This document shows positions 17,454 through 26,142 of a stretch of 59,827 bases of DNA, piece after piece. The stretch lies in contig JAVKKH010000015.1 in the NCBI GenBank assembly GCA_031296405.1, positions 1 through 59,827 of the forward strand, given 5' to 3'. The DNA is from Candidatus Tepidifontimicrobium thermophilum (GTDB lineage Bacteria > Sysuimicrobiota > Sysuimicrobiia > Sysuimicrobiales > Sysuimicrobiaceae). The position numbers were made by a program, and so were the translations under genes. Below the pieces are notes generated by a model. It had not been told where the DNA came from and made no database searches. It worked only from the letters and a program-made list of their open reading frames with translations. Positions within the stretch are counted from its first letter, which is position 1, and each line of letters begins with the position of its first letter.

Positions 17454-19114
17454 CGGAACACCACGGGCACGCGGAGCACCACGCGGGCGACGGCGACCAC
17501 CAGCCCGATCACCGCCACCAGCAGGGTAGACAGAGCCGCCGCCCCACTCAGTTTCCCGTCCGTGGTCAGCGTGAGGACCGCGGTGGCCGGGAGCTCCAGC
17601 CCCGGGGCGATGAGGAAGATCACCGCGCTCAGGGTCACCATGCTTCGCACGAAGATGTACACCGCGGACGAGAAGAAGGCAACCCGGAGCAGGGGGAACA
17701 CCACCTGTACGAAGGTGCGCACCGCACTGGCACCCAGGCTCTGGGCCGCCTCCTCCACCGACCGGTCCACCTGCTGCAGGGCGGCGCTGGCCGCCAGGGT
17801 CCCCAGGGTCACAAACCGGAATACGTACGAGAGTACGATGATCCCCGCGGTCCCCACCAGCACCAGGGGCGGCTTGTTAAAAGCAAACAGGTAGCCCAAT
17901 CCCACCACCGTCCCCGGGACCGCGGCGGGCAGTACCGCCAGGGCGTACAGCAGACGGGCGCCCGGTGGCCGCAGCCGGTGCACCACGTACGCCACCACCA
18001 CGCTCAGCAGGGCGCCACAGAGCGCCGCCAGCCCGGACAGCTGGAGTCCCCGGAGCAGGACCTCCCGCACGCCCACCGCGTCCAACCGGTAGTGGGCGAG
18101 GGTGAGGGTCCAGTCGTACCCCCACACCCGGACCAGCGAGGCCGCCGCCAGCGTCCCGTACACGAGCAGGACGAACGCCGCCCAACCCCAGGCGAACGCA
18201 CCCGCGGCGAGTCTGCCCCAGCCGCGGGGGGAGTACGCGTAGGGCCGGCTCTGCCCCGTGAGGGTGGCGGCTGCCTTCCGGCGGAAGTACCCGTCCAGGC
18301 CGAAGGAGGCGAGGGCCGGGACCAGCAACGCCACGCTGACCACTGCCGCCATGCTGAACCGCTGCAGCCCGAACACCTGCGTGTAGATCTCCGTGGCCAG
18401 CACCCGGTAGTCGCCGCCCACCACCACGGGCGTCCCGAAGTCCGTCACCACCAGGTTGAACACGAGGAAACTCGCCGCGGCGACCGCGTACCGCACGGTG
18501 GGGACGGTCACCCACCAGAAGACCCTCCAGCCCCGTGCGCCGAGGCTCTGCGCGGCCTCGTACAGGGACGCGTCCAGGGCGCTCAGACTCGTGTACAGCA
18601 CCAGGAGGGCGTGGGGGAAACAGTAGAACACTTCCCCCAGCACGATCCCCACGGCGCCGTACACGTTCCAGTCCAGCCCCAGCAGGGTGCGGGTCACGAG
18701 CCCGTTGCGGCCGAACAGGAAAATGAGGCCCAGGGCCTGCACGAAGGACGGCGCGATGAGGGGGAGCAGCCCCACCATCCACAGAAACGACCGTCCCCAC
18801 AGGTGGGTGTGGGTCAGCACGTACGCATAGCCGAAGGCCAGGACCACGGTCAGGACCGTCGAGAGGCTGGAGACCACCAGGCTGTTCCAGACGGTCTGGA
18901 ACAGCTTGGGCTCCTGCAGGAACTCCGCGTAGTGCTCCCAGCTGAACGCACCCGATTTCCAGAAAGACCGGGCCACGATCTCGAGCAGCGGGTACAGGAC
19001 GAAGACCGCGAAGGCCAGCAGCAGGACTCCCGTGGTGACCCGGGTCGTCCACAGGTCCCGGGCCGTCCACCGGCGGGGGACGGGGACCTGAAGCGCAGCG
19101 GGCGGGGCGCTCAC
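17450..19114 (-). CDS. ABC transporter permease, two-domain (2-AEP/iron type)
   Basis: A 554-residue permease made of two fused six-helix halves, each with a binding-protein-dependent permease EAA-type loop (SLYEAAQSLGARGWRVF near 190 and SVEEAAQSLGASAVRTF near 470). Such fused permeases are typical of ferric-iron and putative 2-aminoethylphosphonate importers. The GTG at 19114 overlaps the stop of the ATPase gene. It acts in the cytoplasmic membrane with the ATPase and binding protein encoded just upstream. Confidence 0.88.
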   Translation of the reverse strand: MSAPPAALQVPVPRRWTARDLWTTRVTTGVLLLAFAVFVLYPLLEIVARSFWKSGAFSWEHYAEFLQEPKLFQTVWNSLVVSSLSTVLTVVLAFGYAYVLTHTHLWGRSFLWMVGLLPLIAPSFVQALGLIFLFGRNGLVTRTLLGLDWNVYGAVGIVLGEVFYCFPHALLVLYTSLSALDASLYEAAQSLGARGWRVFWWVTVPTVRYAVAAASFLVFNLVVTDFGTPVVVGGDYRVLATEIYTQVFGLQRFSMAAVVSVALLVPALASFGLDGYFRRKAAATLTGQSRPYAYSPRGWGRLAAGAFAWGWAAFVLLVYGTLAAASLVRVWGYDWTLTLAHYRLDAVGVREVLLRGLQLSGLAALCGALLSVVVAYVVHRLRPPGARLLYALAVLPAAVPGTVVGLGYLFAFNKPPLVLVGTAGIIVLSYVFRFVTLGTLAASAALQQVDRSVEEAAQSLGASAVRTFVQVVFPLLRVAFFSSAVYIFVRSMVTLSAVIFLIAPGLELPATAVLTLTTDGKLSGAAALSTLLVAVIGLVVAVARVVLRVPVVFR

Positions 19115-20175
19115 GGGCGGGCGGGAAACACCAGGACCGCTTCCCGCGGCACGTGCACGGTGACCGGGGCGTGGCGCTGCAGCCCGGCGTCCGCCAGGAC
19201 CTCCTGCGGCACGTCCACCGCCAGCAGCTCGCCGTTGGCGCTCACGTGCAACCGCACGTAGGGCCCGAAGAACGTCCAGGCCTCCACCCGGCCTGTCACG
19301 CAGTTGCGCTGGCTAGCGGCAGCTCCGTCCACCAACCGCAGCCGCTCCGGCCGGACCGCCAGCAGGACCGGGCCGGCGGGTAACAGCGGGCCCGCCACCT
19401 CGAGGAGGACGTCCCCCCAGCGGACCCCACCGTCCTCTCCCACCTCCGCCCGCAGGAGGTTGGTGGTGCCCACGAAGTCCGCCACGAAGGGGGTGGCCGG
19501 GCGCGTGTACACCTCCAGAGGAGGGCCTACCTGCTGTACCCGCCCCTGCCACATCACCACCAGTCGGTCCGCGATGGACAGGGCTTCCTCTTGGTCGTGG
19601 GTCACGTAGAGGACCGTCACGCCCAGCTCCCGCTGGATCCGGCGGATCTCCGCCCGCAGCCGCACTCGGATCTTCGCGTCCAGGGCCGAGAGGGGCTCGT
19701 CTAGCAGCAGCACACGGGGCTGGACGGCCAACGCCCGGGCCAGGGCCACCCGCTGCTGCATCCCCCCGCTCAGCTGGGACGGGTACAGGCGGGCGGCGTG
19801 CTCCAGGCCTACCAGGGCCAGCATCTCCGCGACCCGGGCCCGCACGGTAACTGCCGGAAGGCGGCGGACCCGCAGGCCGAAGGCCACGTTGTCCCAAACG
19901 GTCATGTGGGGGAACAAGGCGTAGGACTGGAACACGATCCCGAAGTTCCGCTCCTGCGGTGGCAGGTGGTGCACGGGTGCACCCCGGTAGTAGATCGCCC
20001 CCGCGGTGGGCGCCTCGAACCCTGCGATCAGCCGCAGGAGGGTCGTCTTCCCGCACCCGCTGGGTCCCAGCACGCACACGAACTCCCCGGGGGCCACCTC
20101 CAGGCTGACGCCGTCCACCGCCGCCACGGGGCCGAACCGCTTGGTCAGCCCGTCTAGGACGAGCTCCGCGTCCAT
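19111..20175 (-). CDS. ABC transporter ATP-binding protein (PotA/FbpC/PhnT type)
   Basis: A 354-residue ATPase with Walker A GPSGCGKT (38-45), Q-loop FQSYALFPH, signature LSGGMQQRVALARAL, Walker B VLLLDEPLSALD and the switch His in VTHDQEEALSIADR. A C-terminal TOBE domain (about 240-350) is the regulatory domain of the Fe3+/spermidine/2-AEP class. It energises the two-domain permease whose gene overlaps by 4 nt. Confidence 0.93.
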   Translation of the reverse strand: MDAELVLDGLTKRFGPVAAVDGVSLEVAPGEFVCVLGPSGCGKTTLLRLIAGFEAPTAGAIYYRGAPVHHLPPQERNFGIVFQSYALFPHMTVWDNVAFGLRVRRLPAVTVRARVAEMLALVGLEHAARLYPSQLSGGMQQRVALARALAVQPRVLLLDEPLSALDAKIRVRLRAEIRRIQRELGVTVLYVTHDQEEALSIADRLVVMWQGRVQQVGPPLEVYTRPATPFVADFVGTTNLLRAEVGEDGGVRWGDVLLEVAGPLLPAGPVLLAVRPERLRLVDGAAASQRNCVTGRVEAWTFFGPYVRLHVSANGELLAVDVPQEVLADAGLQRHAPVTVHVPREAVLVFPARP

Positions 20176-20218
20176 CCCCCGGGTTCCCTCACCCCTCCTG
20201 CAGCGGACCGCCCCTCCG

Positions 20219-21229
20219 TCACCGGGTGAACCGGCGCTTCCACTCGTCCAGGATCCGCTGCCGGTGCTCGGCCGCCCACTGGAAGTCCACTTTCAGGAGC
20301 GGCACGGTGTGCAGCTGGGGGACGTGCGGGCCCGCGGTGACCCCCGGCATGGTGACGCCCATCTTCCACCTGGCGTACGCCCGCATGGCGTTCAGGCTGA
20401 TGGCCCAGTCCAAGAACCGTTTCGCCGCGTCGGGGCTCCTGGCCCCCTTGATGAGGGCGTTCACCTCCAGCTCGTAGCCTGTGCCGTCCGGCCAGACCAG
20501 CTCCACGGGGAAGCCCTGCTGCTTGAAGCTGAGCACGGCGAAATCGAAGGACAAGGCGATGGGGATCTCCCCCTGCGCCGCCATCCGGGCTGGCGCTCCA
20601 CCGCTGCGGGTGTACTGGGCGATGTTCCTGTCCAGCTCCGCCAGGTACTGCCAACCCCGCTGTTCCCCGAACTTCGTGAGCACCGCCACCACGTGCAGGA
20701 ACCCCGTCCCCGAGGTGAGGGGGTTGGGCATGATGACGAGGCCCTTGTACTGGGGGTTCAGCAGGTCGTTCCACGTGCGGGGGACCGGTAGCCGCCGCTT
20801 CGTCAGCTCCACGGTGTTCACCGCGATGGCCCCCACGTACAGGTCAATCCCCGTCCAGTAGCCTTTGGGGTCGCGGAACTGTCGGAGGATCTTGTAGGCG
20901 CCCTTGGGCGCGTAGGGCTCCAGGATCCCCTCCCGTACGAGGGGGATCGTAGCGGTGGCTGCCACCCCCCACAGGACGTCCGCCTGCGGGTTCCCCTTCT
21001 CCGCCAGCACCCGCGCGGCCAGCTCTCCCGTGGACAGCCGCAGCACCCGGATGTCCAGGTCCGGGAGGTCCTGGCGGGCCACCTTCAGGTACTCCGCGAT
21101 CTCGTCGTTCTCCAGGGCGGAGTACACCACCACCGGTGTCGCCGCGGGCGCTGCCAGTCCCGCCAGCAGCACCCCGCACACCGCAACGAGCCACACCACC
21201 ACCCGCCGCAGTCCTCGGTCCTTCTTCAT
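20219..21229 (-). CDS. ABC substrate-binding protein, 2-aminoethylphosphonate-type
   Basis: Extracytoplasmic binding protein of 336 residues with a Sec signal peptide (KKDRGLRR, hydrophobic core, cleavage near residue 28). The mature part resembles the putative 2-aminoethylphosphonate (PhnS-like) branch of the iron/AfuA group: VVYSALENDEIAEYL, KGNPQADVLWGVAA, LEPYAPKG, KGLVIMPNPLTSGTGFLHV and NIAQYTRSGGAPARMAAQG. The substrate cannot be fixed from sequence: no phnW or phnX is nearby, and iron-binding Tyr pairs are not evident. The ATG has a GGGGGGTGA ribosome site. It is followed by its ATPase, permease and a GntR regulator. Confidence 0.85.
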   Translation of the reverse strand: MKKDRGLRRVVVWLVAVCGVLLAGLAAPAATPVVVYSALENDEIAEYLKVARQDLPDLDIRVLRLSTGELAARVLAEKGNPQADVLWGVAATATIPLVREGILEPYAPKGAYKILRQFRDPKGYWTGIDLYVGAIAVNTVELTKRRLPVPRTWNDLLNPQYKGLVIMPNPLTSGTGFLHVVAVLTKFGEQRGWQYLAELDRNIAQYTRSGGAPARMAAQGEIPIALSFDFAVLSFKQQGFPVELVWPDGTGYELEVNALIKGARSPDAAKRFLDWAISLNAMRAYARWKMGVTMPGVTAGPHVPQLHTVPLLKVDFQWAAEHRQRILDEWKRRFTR

Positions 21230-21275
21230 GTTCGGTCACCCCCCTTTCGAAGTTTCCTTCCTCTCCCCCGCGCGC

Positions 21276-22049
21276 TCACTCGGGGGTCAGGTAGGCCGCG
21301 GTGATCCCGCCGTCTACCACGAACACCGCGCCGTTCACGTAGGAGGACTCGTCGCTAGCCAGGAACAGCGCCGCCCGGGCGATCTCCTCCGCGCGGGCGA
21401 AGCGCCCCGCCGGGATGTGGACCAACCGCCGCTGGCGCCGGTCCGGGTCCGATAGCAGCTCCGCCAGGAGCGGGGTCTCCACCGGCCCCGGGCACAGGGC
21501 GTTGGCCCGGATGTTCTTCCGGGCGAACTCCACCGCGATCTCTCGGGTCAGGGCCAACACCCCGCCCTTGCTGGCCGTGTACGCCACCTGGGAGACCGCG
21601 GACCCCATCAGGGCCACGAAGGAGGCGGTATTGATCACCGAGCCCCCGCCCGCCCGCAGGAGGGCGGGGATCCCGTACTTGCAGCCCAGGAACACCCCCT
21701 TCAGGTTCACGTCCAGCACCAGGTCCCACACCCGTTCGTCCGTGTCCAGCACAGACCCGTCCTCCGGGTGGAAGATCCCCGCGTTGTTGAACAGAACATC
21801 CAGCCGCCCGTAGGTACCCTCCGCACAGGCCACCATGGCCTGCACGTCCTCCGTCCGCGTGACGTCCGCCCGGCAGAAGGTGGCTTCCCCGCCCGCGGCG
21901 CGGATGTCCGCCACCGTCCGCTCGCCCGCCTCCGCGTTGATGTCCACCACCACCACCCTCGCACCCTCCCGGGCGAACAGCTTCGCGGACTCCCGGCCGA
22001 TCCCGCTGCCCCCGCCGGTGATCAGGGCCACCTTGTCTTGCAGCCGCAT
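21276..22049 (-). CDS. Classical short-chain dehydrogenase/reductase
   Basis: NAD(P)-dependent oxidoreductase of 257 residues. The dinucleotide site TGGGSGIG is at 11-18, Asp36 in VVVDIN suggests NAD preference, NNAG is at 88-91, and the catalytic Ser143, Tyr157 and Lys161 (YTASK) are in place. Such enzymes oxidise alcohols or reduce ketones; the exact substrate is unknown. It lies 22 nt after the PuuD-like gene and 46 nt before the ABC binding protein gene, so it is probably in one transcript with both. In the cluster it could oxidise a gamma-glutamyl amino alcohol, which is a hypothesis. Confidence 0.88.
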   Translation of the reverse strand: MRLQDKVALITGGGSGIGRESAKLFAREGARVVVVDINAEAGERTVADIRAAGGEATFCRADVTRTEDVQAMVACAEGTYGRLDVLFNNAGIFHPEDGSVLDTDERVWDLVLDVNLKGVFLGCKYGIPALLRAGGGSVINTASFVALMGSAVSQVAYTASKGGVLALTREIAVEFARKNIRANALCPGPVETPLLAELLSDPDRRQRRLVHIPAGRFARAEEIARAALFLASDESSYVNGAVFVVDGGITAAYLTPE

Positions 22050-22071
22050 GTCGGCTCCCTCCCGGTTGCGT

Positions 22072-22809
22072 CTACCGCTCCGCTCTCTGCCGGGCCTGGC
22101 GGCGCTGTGCCGCGGCCTGGACGAGCGCCTCAAACAGCCTCCGGTGCACCGGGCTGTCCATGGAAAGCTCCGGGTGCCACTGCACGCCCACGGCCCACGC
22201 ATCCTGTTGCCACTCCACCGCCTCCACGGTCCCGTCCGGCGCCCACGCCACCGCACGCCAGCCGGACGCCACGCGCTGCACCGCCTGGTGGTGCCACGAG
22301 CGCACGGACAGCTCGGGTTCTCCGAGGATGCCGGCCAGGCGGCTGCCAGGGTCCACACTCACCGGGTGGTCCGTAGGGGTTCGAGGGGGAAGCCGGTGCC
22401 GGACCGGTGCGTCCTCGCCCTCGGGCAGGTGCGGGATCAGGTCCCCGCCCCACGCCACGTTGAGCACCTGCGACCCGCGGCAGATTCCCAGGACTGGGAC
22501 GTCCTGGTCCACCACCGCCCGGGCGAGATGCAGTTCGAAGCGGTCCCGCTCGGGGTCCACCAGGTACAGGGTCGGGTGGCTCTGCCCGCCGTAGCAGGCC
22601 GGGTCGATGTCGCCTCCACCGGAAAGGATCAGGCCGTCCACCACCTCCAGCACCCGCTCGGGGTGCGCTTCCCCGGGCGGCAGCAGGAGTGGAACGCCCC
22701 CCGCCCGCCGCACTGCGTCCACGTACGCGGCGGGCAGGCAGAACCGTCCGTGCTCGTCGCGGCCGTACGTGGTGATCCCGATCCTAGGCGCCTCCACCCG
22801 CTCCCTCAC
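22072..22809 (-). CDS. Class I amidotransferase-like gamma-glutamyl hydrolase (PuuD-like)
   Basis: A 245-residue member of peptidase family C26, like PuuD, which hydrolyses gamma-glutamyl-GABA to glutamate and GABA. The catalytic triad is visible: Cys110 in GICRGSQVLNV, His212 and Glu214 in VQWHPE. The oxyanion-hole strand LILSGGGDIDPACYGG is typical. The GTG at 22809 overlaps the stop of the glutamine-synthetase-like gene (GTGA); a second GTG at 22797 is an alternative. Coupling to a PuuA-like ligase is the classical gamma-glutamylation pathway signature. Confidence 0.88.
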   Translation of the reverse strand: MRERVEAPRIGITTYGRDEHGRFCLPAAYVDAVRRAGGVPLLLPPGEAHPERVLEVVDGLILSGGGDIDPACYGGQSHPTLYLVDPERDRFELHLARAVVDQDVPVLGICRGSQVLNVAWGGDLIPHLPEGEDAPVRHRLPPRTPTDHPVSVDPGSRLAGILGEPELSVRSWHHQAVQRVASGWRAVAWAPDGTVEAVEWQQDAWAVGVQWHPELSMDSPVHRRLFEALVQAAAQRRQARQRAER

Positions 22810-24200
22810 GCCCGCTCCAGGTACCGGGCCCGCTCCCAGTCCGTCACCACCTGGTCGAACTTGCGCTGCTCGGTGCGGAAGAAGTGCGCGTAGTGGTCCA
22901 CCACCGCGTCGCCGAACACCTGCCGGGCCCACGAGCTGCTCTCCAGCCGCTTCACCGCCTCCGGAAGGGACCGTGGCACCTCCGGCAGGTCCGCGGCCGC
23001 GTACGCGTCGCCCTCGAACATGGGCGGCGGCTCGGTGCGGTTCTCAATCCCGTCCAAACCCGCGGCCAGCGTGGCGGCGAATGCCAGGTACGGGTTGGCA
23101 TCGGCGCCCGGCACCCGGCACTCGATGCGCAGGGAGGGTCCGTGCCCCACCACCCGGAAGCCGGCGGTGCGGTTGTCGTAGCTCCACGCCACCCGGGTGG
23201 GCGCGAAGGATCCCGCCACGTACCGCTTGTAGGAGGCCGGGTAGGGGGCGTAGAACGCGGTGATCTCCGCCAGGTGCGCCATCCACCCGCCGAGGAACCA
23301 CCGGAACAGGGGCGATACGTGCAGGGGGCCCAGGGCCTCCTCTCCGGGGAACAAGGGCCGGCCTTCCGCGTCCCACAGGCTTGCGTGCAGGTGCATGCTG
23401 GAACCGGCGTACCGCTCATCCCACTTGGCCATGAAGGTCACCGCCACGTTGTTCTGCCAGGCGACCTCCTTGGCCGCGTGCTTGAACAACGTGTGGCGGT
23501 CCGCGGTCTCCAGGAAGTCCGCGTAGCGCAGGTTGATCTCCTGCTGCCCGGGGCCCCACTCGCCCTTGGAGAACTCCACGGGGATTCCGGACCGCTCCAG
23601 ATGGCGGCGCAGGGCCCCTACCAGGAATTCCTCCTTCGTCCCCTGCAGGATGTGGTAGTCCTCGATGTACCGGCCGAAGGGCTCCAGGCCCACGTACCGC
23701 TTGCGGGCCGCCTCCTCGTAGGAGTCCCGCAGGATGTAGAACTCCAGCTCCGAGCCGCCCATGGCCACGTACCCCAGGGCCCGGGCCCGATCCACCTGTC
23801 GGCGCAGGACCGTGCGGGGCGCCACCTCCACCAGCACGTCCCGCTCCTCCTCGTAGACGTCACACAGGACCACCGCGCTCGCGTCCAGCCAGGAGGCGAC
23901 CCGCAGGGTCCGGAAGTCCGGCACCAGCCGCACGTCCCCGTAGCCCGCCTCCCAGCTCGTGAACGCGTACCCCGGCACGGGGTCCATCTCCATGTCGCAG
24001 GCCAGCAAGTAGTCGCACGCGTGCAGGCCGTCCGGAGCTACGTGGTCGAGGAAGAACTGCCCGCTCACCCGCTTGCCCACCAGCCGGCCGTACAGGTCCG
24101 GGAAAACCGTCAGGACGGTGTCCACTTGGCCTGTCTCCACCAGCTGGCGCAACTCCTCCAGCTCGATCCGACCCCGGATCGCCCGCTCCCCTCGCTCCAC
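22806..24200 (-). CDS. Glutamine-synthetase-family gamma-glutamyl amine ligase (PuuA/GlnA3/GlnA4-like)
   Basis: A 464-residue ligase of the glutamine synthetase fold. Conserved catalytic blocks: GSELEFYIL (metal Glu), GPGQQEINLRYAD, TFMAKW, GSSMHLHASLWD, RVPGADANPYLAFAA. The N-terminal beta-grasp is present. Adenylylation-site features of true GlnA-I are absent and the neighbours are PuuD-like and PuuC-like enzymes, so it more likely ligates glutamate to an amine or amino alcohol (as PuuA for putrescine, or Streptomyces GlnA4 for ethanolamine) than to ammonia. The GTG at 24200 has a strong GGAGGAGGTGA site. Substrate is unknown. Confidence 0.88.
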   Translation of the reverse strand: MERGERAIRGRIELEELRQLVETGQVDTVLTVFPDLYGRLVGKRVSGQFFLDHVAPDGLHACDYLLACDMEMDPVPGYAFTSWEAGYGDVRLVPDFRTLRVASWLDASAVVLCDVYEEERDVLVEVAPRTVLRRQVDRARALGYVAMGGSELEFYILRDSYEEAARKRYVGLEPFGRYIEDYHILQGTKEEFLVGALRRHLERSGIPVEFSKGEWGPGQQEINLRYADFLETADRHTLFKHAAKEVAWQNNVAVTFMAKWDERYAGSSMHLHASLWDAEGRPLFPGEEALGPLHVSPLFRWFLGGWMAHLAEITAFYAPYPASYKRYVAGSFAPTRVAWSYDNRTAGFRVVGHGPSLRIECRVPGADANPYLAFAATLAAGLDGIENRTEPPPMFEGDAYAAADLPEVPRSLPEAVKRLESSSWARQVFGDAVVDHYAHFFRTEQRKFDQVVTDWERARYLERA

Positions 24201-24222
24201 CCGCTCACCTCCTCCACACGCG

Positions 24223-25554
24223 CTATCCGCTACGCCGGAAGTACAGCTCCGGCAGCCAGGTCGCGATCTGCGGGAACGCCATCACGATCACCAGTCCCAG
24301 GATCATCACCAGTACGAAGGGCGTGATGGACCGGTAGATGTCCGCCAGGGTGATCTCCGGCGGTGCCATGGCCCGCATGAGGAACAGGTTGTAGCCGAAG
24401 GGCGGCGTCATGTACGCGACCTGGCAGGTGATCGTGTACAGCACCCCGTACCACACGAGGTCGAACCCTAGCTTCTTCACCAGGGGCACGTACAGGGGGG
24501 CCACGATGACCAGCATGGCGGTGTCGTCCAGGAAGGTCCCCATGAACAGGAAGGAAGCCTGCATCATGGCGATCACTGCCCAGGGCGAAAGGTGCCACTG
24601 CCCCAGGAACAGCTCCTCCAGGGCCCGGCTGGCACCGAGTCCGTCGAACACCGCGGAGAACAGCAACGCGGCCTGGATGATCCACATGAACACGCAGCTC
24701 ACGCCGAGCGTCTTGCGGGTGGCCTCCACCAGAGCCCGCCAGGTGAGCCGTCGCCGGACCGCCGCAGCCAGGGTGGTGGCCAGCATCCCCACCGCCGAGG
24801 ACTCCACGAGGCTCGTCACCCCAGCCAGGAACAGCCCCGTCATGGAAACGAAGATCACGAGGGGGATGATCCCCGCGCGCAGCAGCCGCAGCTTCTCTCC
24901 CCACGTGATCCTCTCCAGCTCTTCCTTCGGCAGGGGGGGCCCCAGCTCGGGTTGCAGCCAGCACCGGATCAGCACGTACAGGATGAACAGTCCGCCCAGG
25001 AGCAGCCCGGGCAGGATCCCCGCGAACCACAGCTGCCCCACGGGGACGCGGGCGATCATCCCGTACAGCACCAGGACCACGCTGGGCGGGATCATGATCC
25101 CCAGCGTACTCCCCGCCTGGATCACTCCCGTGACCATGACCTTGTCGTAGCCCCGTCGGAGCATTTCCGGCAGGGCCACGGTGGCGCCGATCGCCAGCCC
25201 TGCCACGCTGAGCCCGTTGATGGCCGCGATCAGGACCATCATCAGGATGGTCCCCACCGCCAGCCCGCCCCGGAGGGGACCAGACCACACGTGGAACATG
25301 TAGTACAGGTCGTTGGCGATCCCCGTCTCCGCGAACATGTACCCCATGAACACGAACATGGGCAGGGTGAGCAGCGGGTACCAGTTCAGGGTGGTGATGG
25401 CGGCGTCGAAGGGCATCTCCGCGGTCTCCGGACCCCATAGCCCCACCGCTGCCGCCACGCCCACGAACCCGATGACCGCGTACATCCGCTGGCCGGTGGC
25501 CAGCAGGGCCATCATGGAGAGGAACATGAGGAGGGCGATGGCGTTGTGGCTCAC
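24223..25554 (-). CDS. dctM: TRAP transporter large permease (DctM)
   Basis: Large membrane subunit of a TRAP transporter, which imports organic acids or related solutes using the sodium or proton gradient. The protein of about 443 residues has some twelve hydrophobic segments, with the family segments MFVFMGYMFAETGIANDLYY, LSVAGLAIGATVALPEM, AGSTLGIMIPPSVVLVLYG and the late TPPFGYNLF. The GTG start at 25554 overlaps the dctQ stop (GTGA). It is followed after 22 nt by the glutamine-synthetase-like gene. Confidence 0.93.
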   Translation of the reverse strand: MSHNAIALLMFLSMMALLATGQRMYAVIGFVGVAAAVGLWGPETAEMPFDAAITTLNWYPLLTLPMFVFMGYMFAETGIANDLYYMFHVWSGPLRGGLAVGTILMMVLIAAINGLSVAGLAIGATVALPEMLRRGYDKVMVTGVIQAGSTLGIMIPPSVVLVLYGMIARVPVGQLWFAGILPGLLLGGLFILYVLIRCWLQPELGPPLPKEELERITWGEKLRLLRAGIIPLVIFVSMTGLFLAGVTSLVESSAVGMLATTLAAAVRRRLTWRALVEATRKTLGVSCVFMWIIQAALLFSAVFDGLGASRALEELFLGQWHLSPWAVIAMMQASFLFMGTFLDDTAMLVIVAPLYVPLVKKLGFDLVWYGVLYTITCQVAYMTPPFGYNLFLMRAMAPPEITLADIYRSITPFVLVMILGLVIVMAFPQIATWLPELYFRRSG

Positions 25555-26108
25555 TCCATCGCCCTCCCGAGCAGGCGCGCCAGGTCCTTGAAGAAGATGG
25601 CCAGCTGCTGCAGGAGCATCAGCCCCATCCCTGCGGTCATGATGAGCTTGATGGGCGCCATGGGGGGCGCCCACGGCGTGTAGTTCACCTGGTTGTTCTC
25701 GATGGCCCAGAGACTGCTGCGGATGCCACCGTAGAAAAGGAAGGCGAGGTACACCAGGACGAGGGGAGTCGTCAGGCAGTCCATCACCAGCTTGGCGCGG
25801 GGGCTGAGACGGCTGTAGAAGAGGTCCATTCGCACGTGGACCGCGTCCTGTTCGGACAGCGCCCCGCCGAGGAGGTAGTACGCGGACATGGTGAACTGCG
25901 CCAGCTCCACGCTCCAGATGTGGGAGGTCCCGAAGGCCAACCGCGCCACGGACGCTTCCAGCAGGATGGCAGCTAGAACGAAGGTGAGGACCATGGCCAA
26001 CGCCCCCACGGCCCGGCCTAAGCGCTCCACCCCCCGTACGTAGACCACCACGGGTCGGGGCATCCGCCGGATCGACGGGGCCACGGGATCCACGGGAAGC
26101 TGGCTCAT
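25551..26108 (-). CDS. dctQ: TRAP transporter small permease (DctQ)
   Basis: A 185-residue small subunit with four hydrophobic segments and the usual inner motif WSVELAQFTMSAYYLLGGALSEQ split by AHVRMD-like residues (VHVRMDLFYSRLSP). It bridges the DctM permease and the binding protein. The ATG at 26108 begins 34 nt after the dctP stop. Sequence is weakly conserved in this family, so assignment rests on topology, motif and position between dctP and dctM. Confidence 0.9.
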   Translation of the reverse strand: MSQLPVDPVAPSIRRMPRPVVVYVRGVERLGRAVGALAMVLTFVLAAILLEASVARLAFGTSHIWSVELAQFTMSAYYLLGGALSEQDAVHVRMDLFYSRLSPRAKLVMDCLTTPLVLVYLAFLFYGGIRSSLWAIENNQVNYTPWAPPMAPIKLIMTAGMGLMLLQQLAIFFKDLARLLGRAME

Positions 26109-26142
26109 CTGTCCGCAGGGCTCCGCAGTCGGCGCGGACTCG

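Noticed and set aside
22806..24200. Assignment of the ligase as housekeeping glutamine synthetase GlnA
   Set aside because: Neighbouring PuuD-like and aldehyde dehydrogenase genes and the shorter sequence pattern favour a gamma-glutamyl amine ligase.
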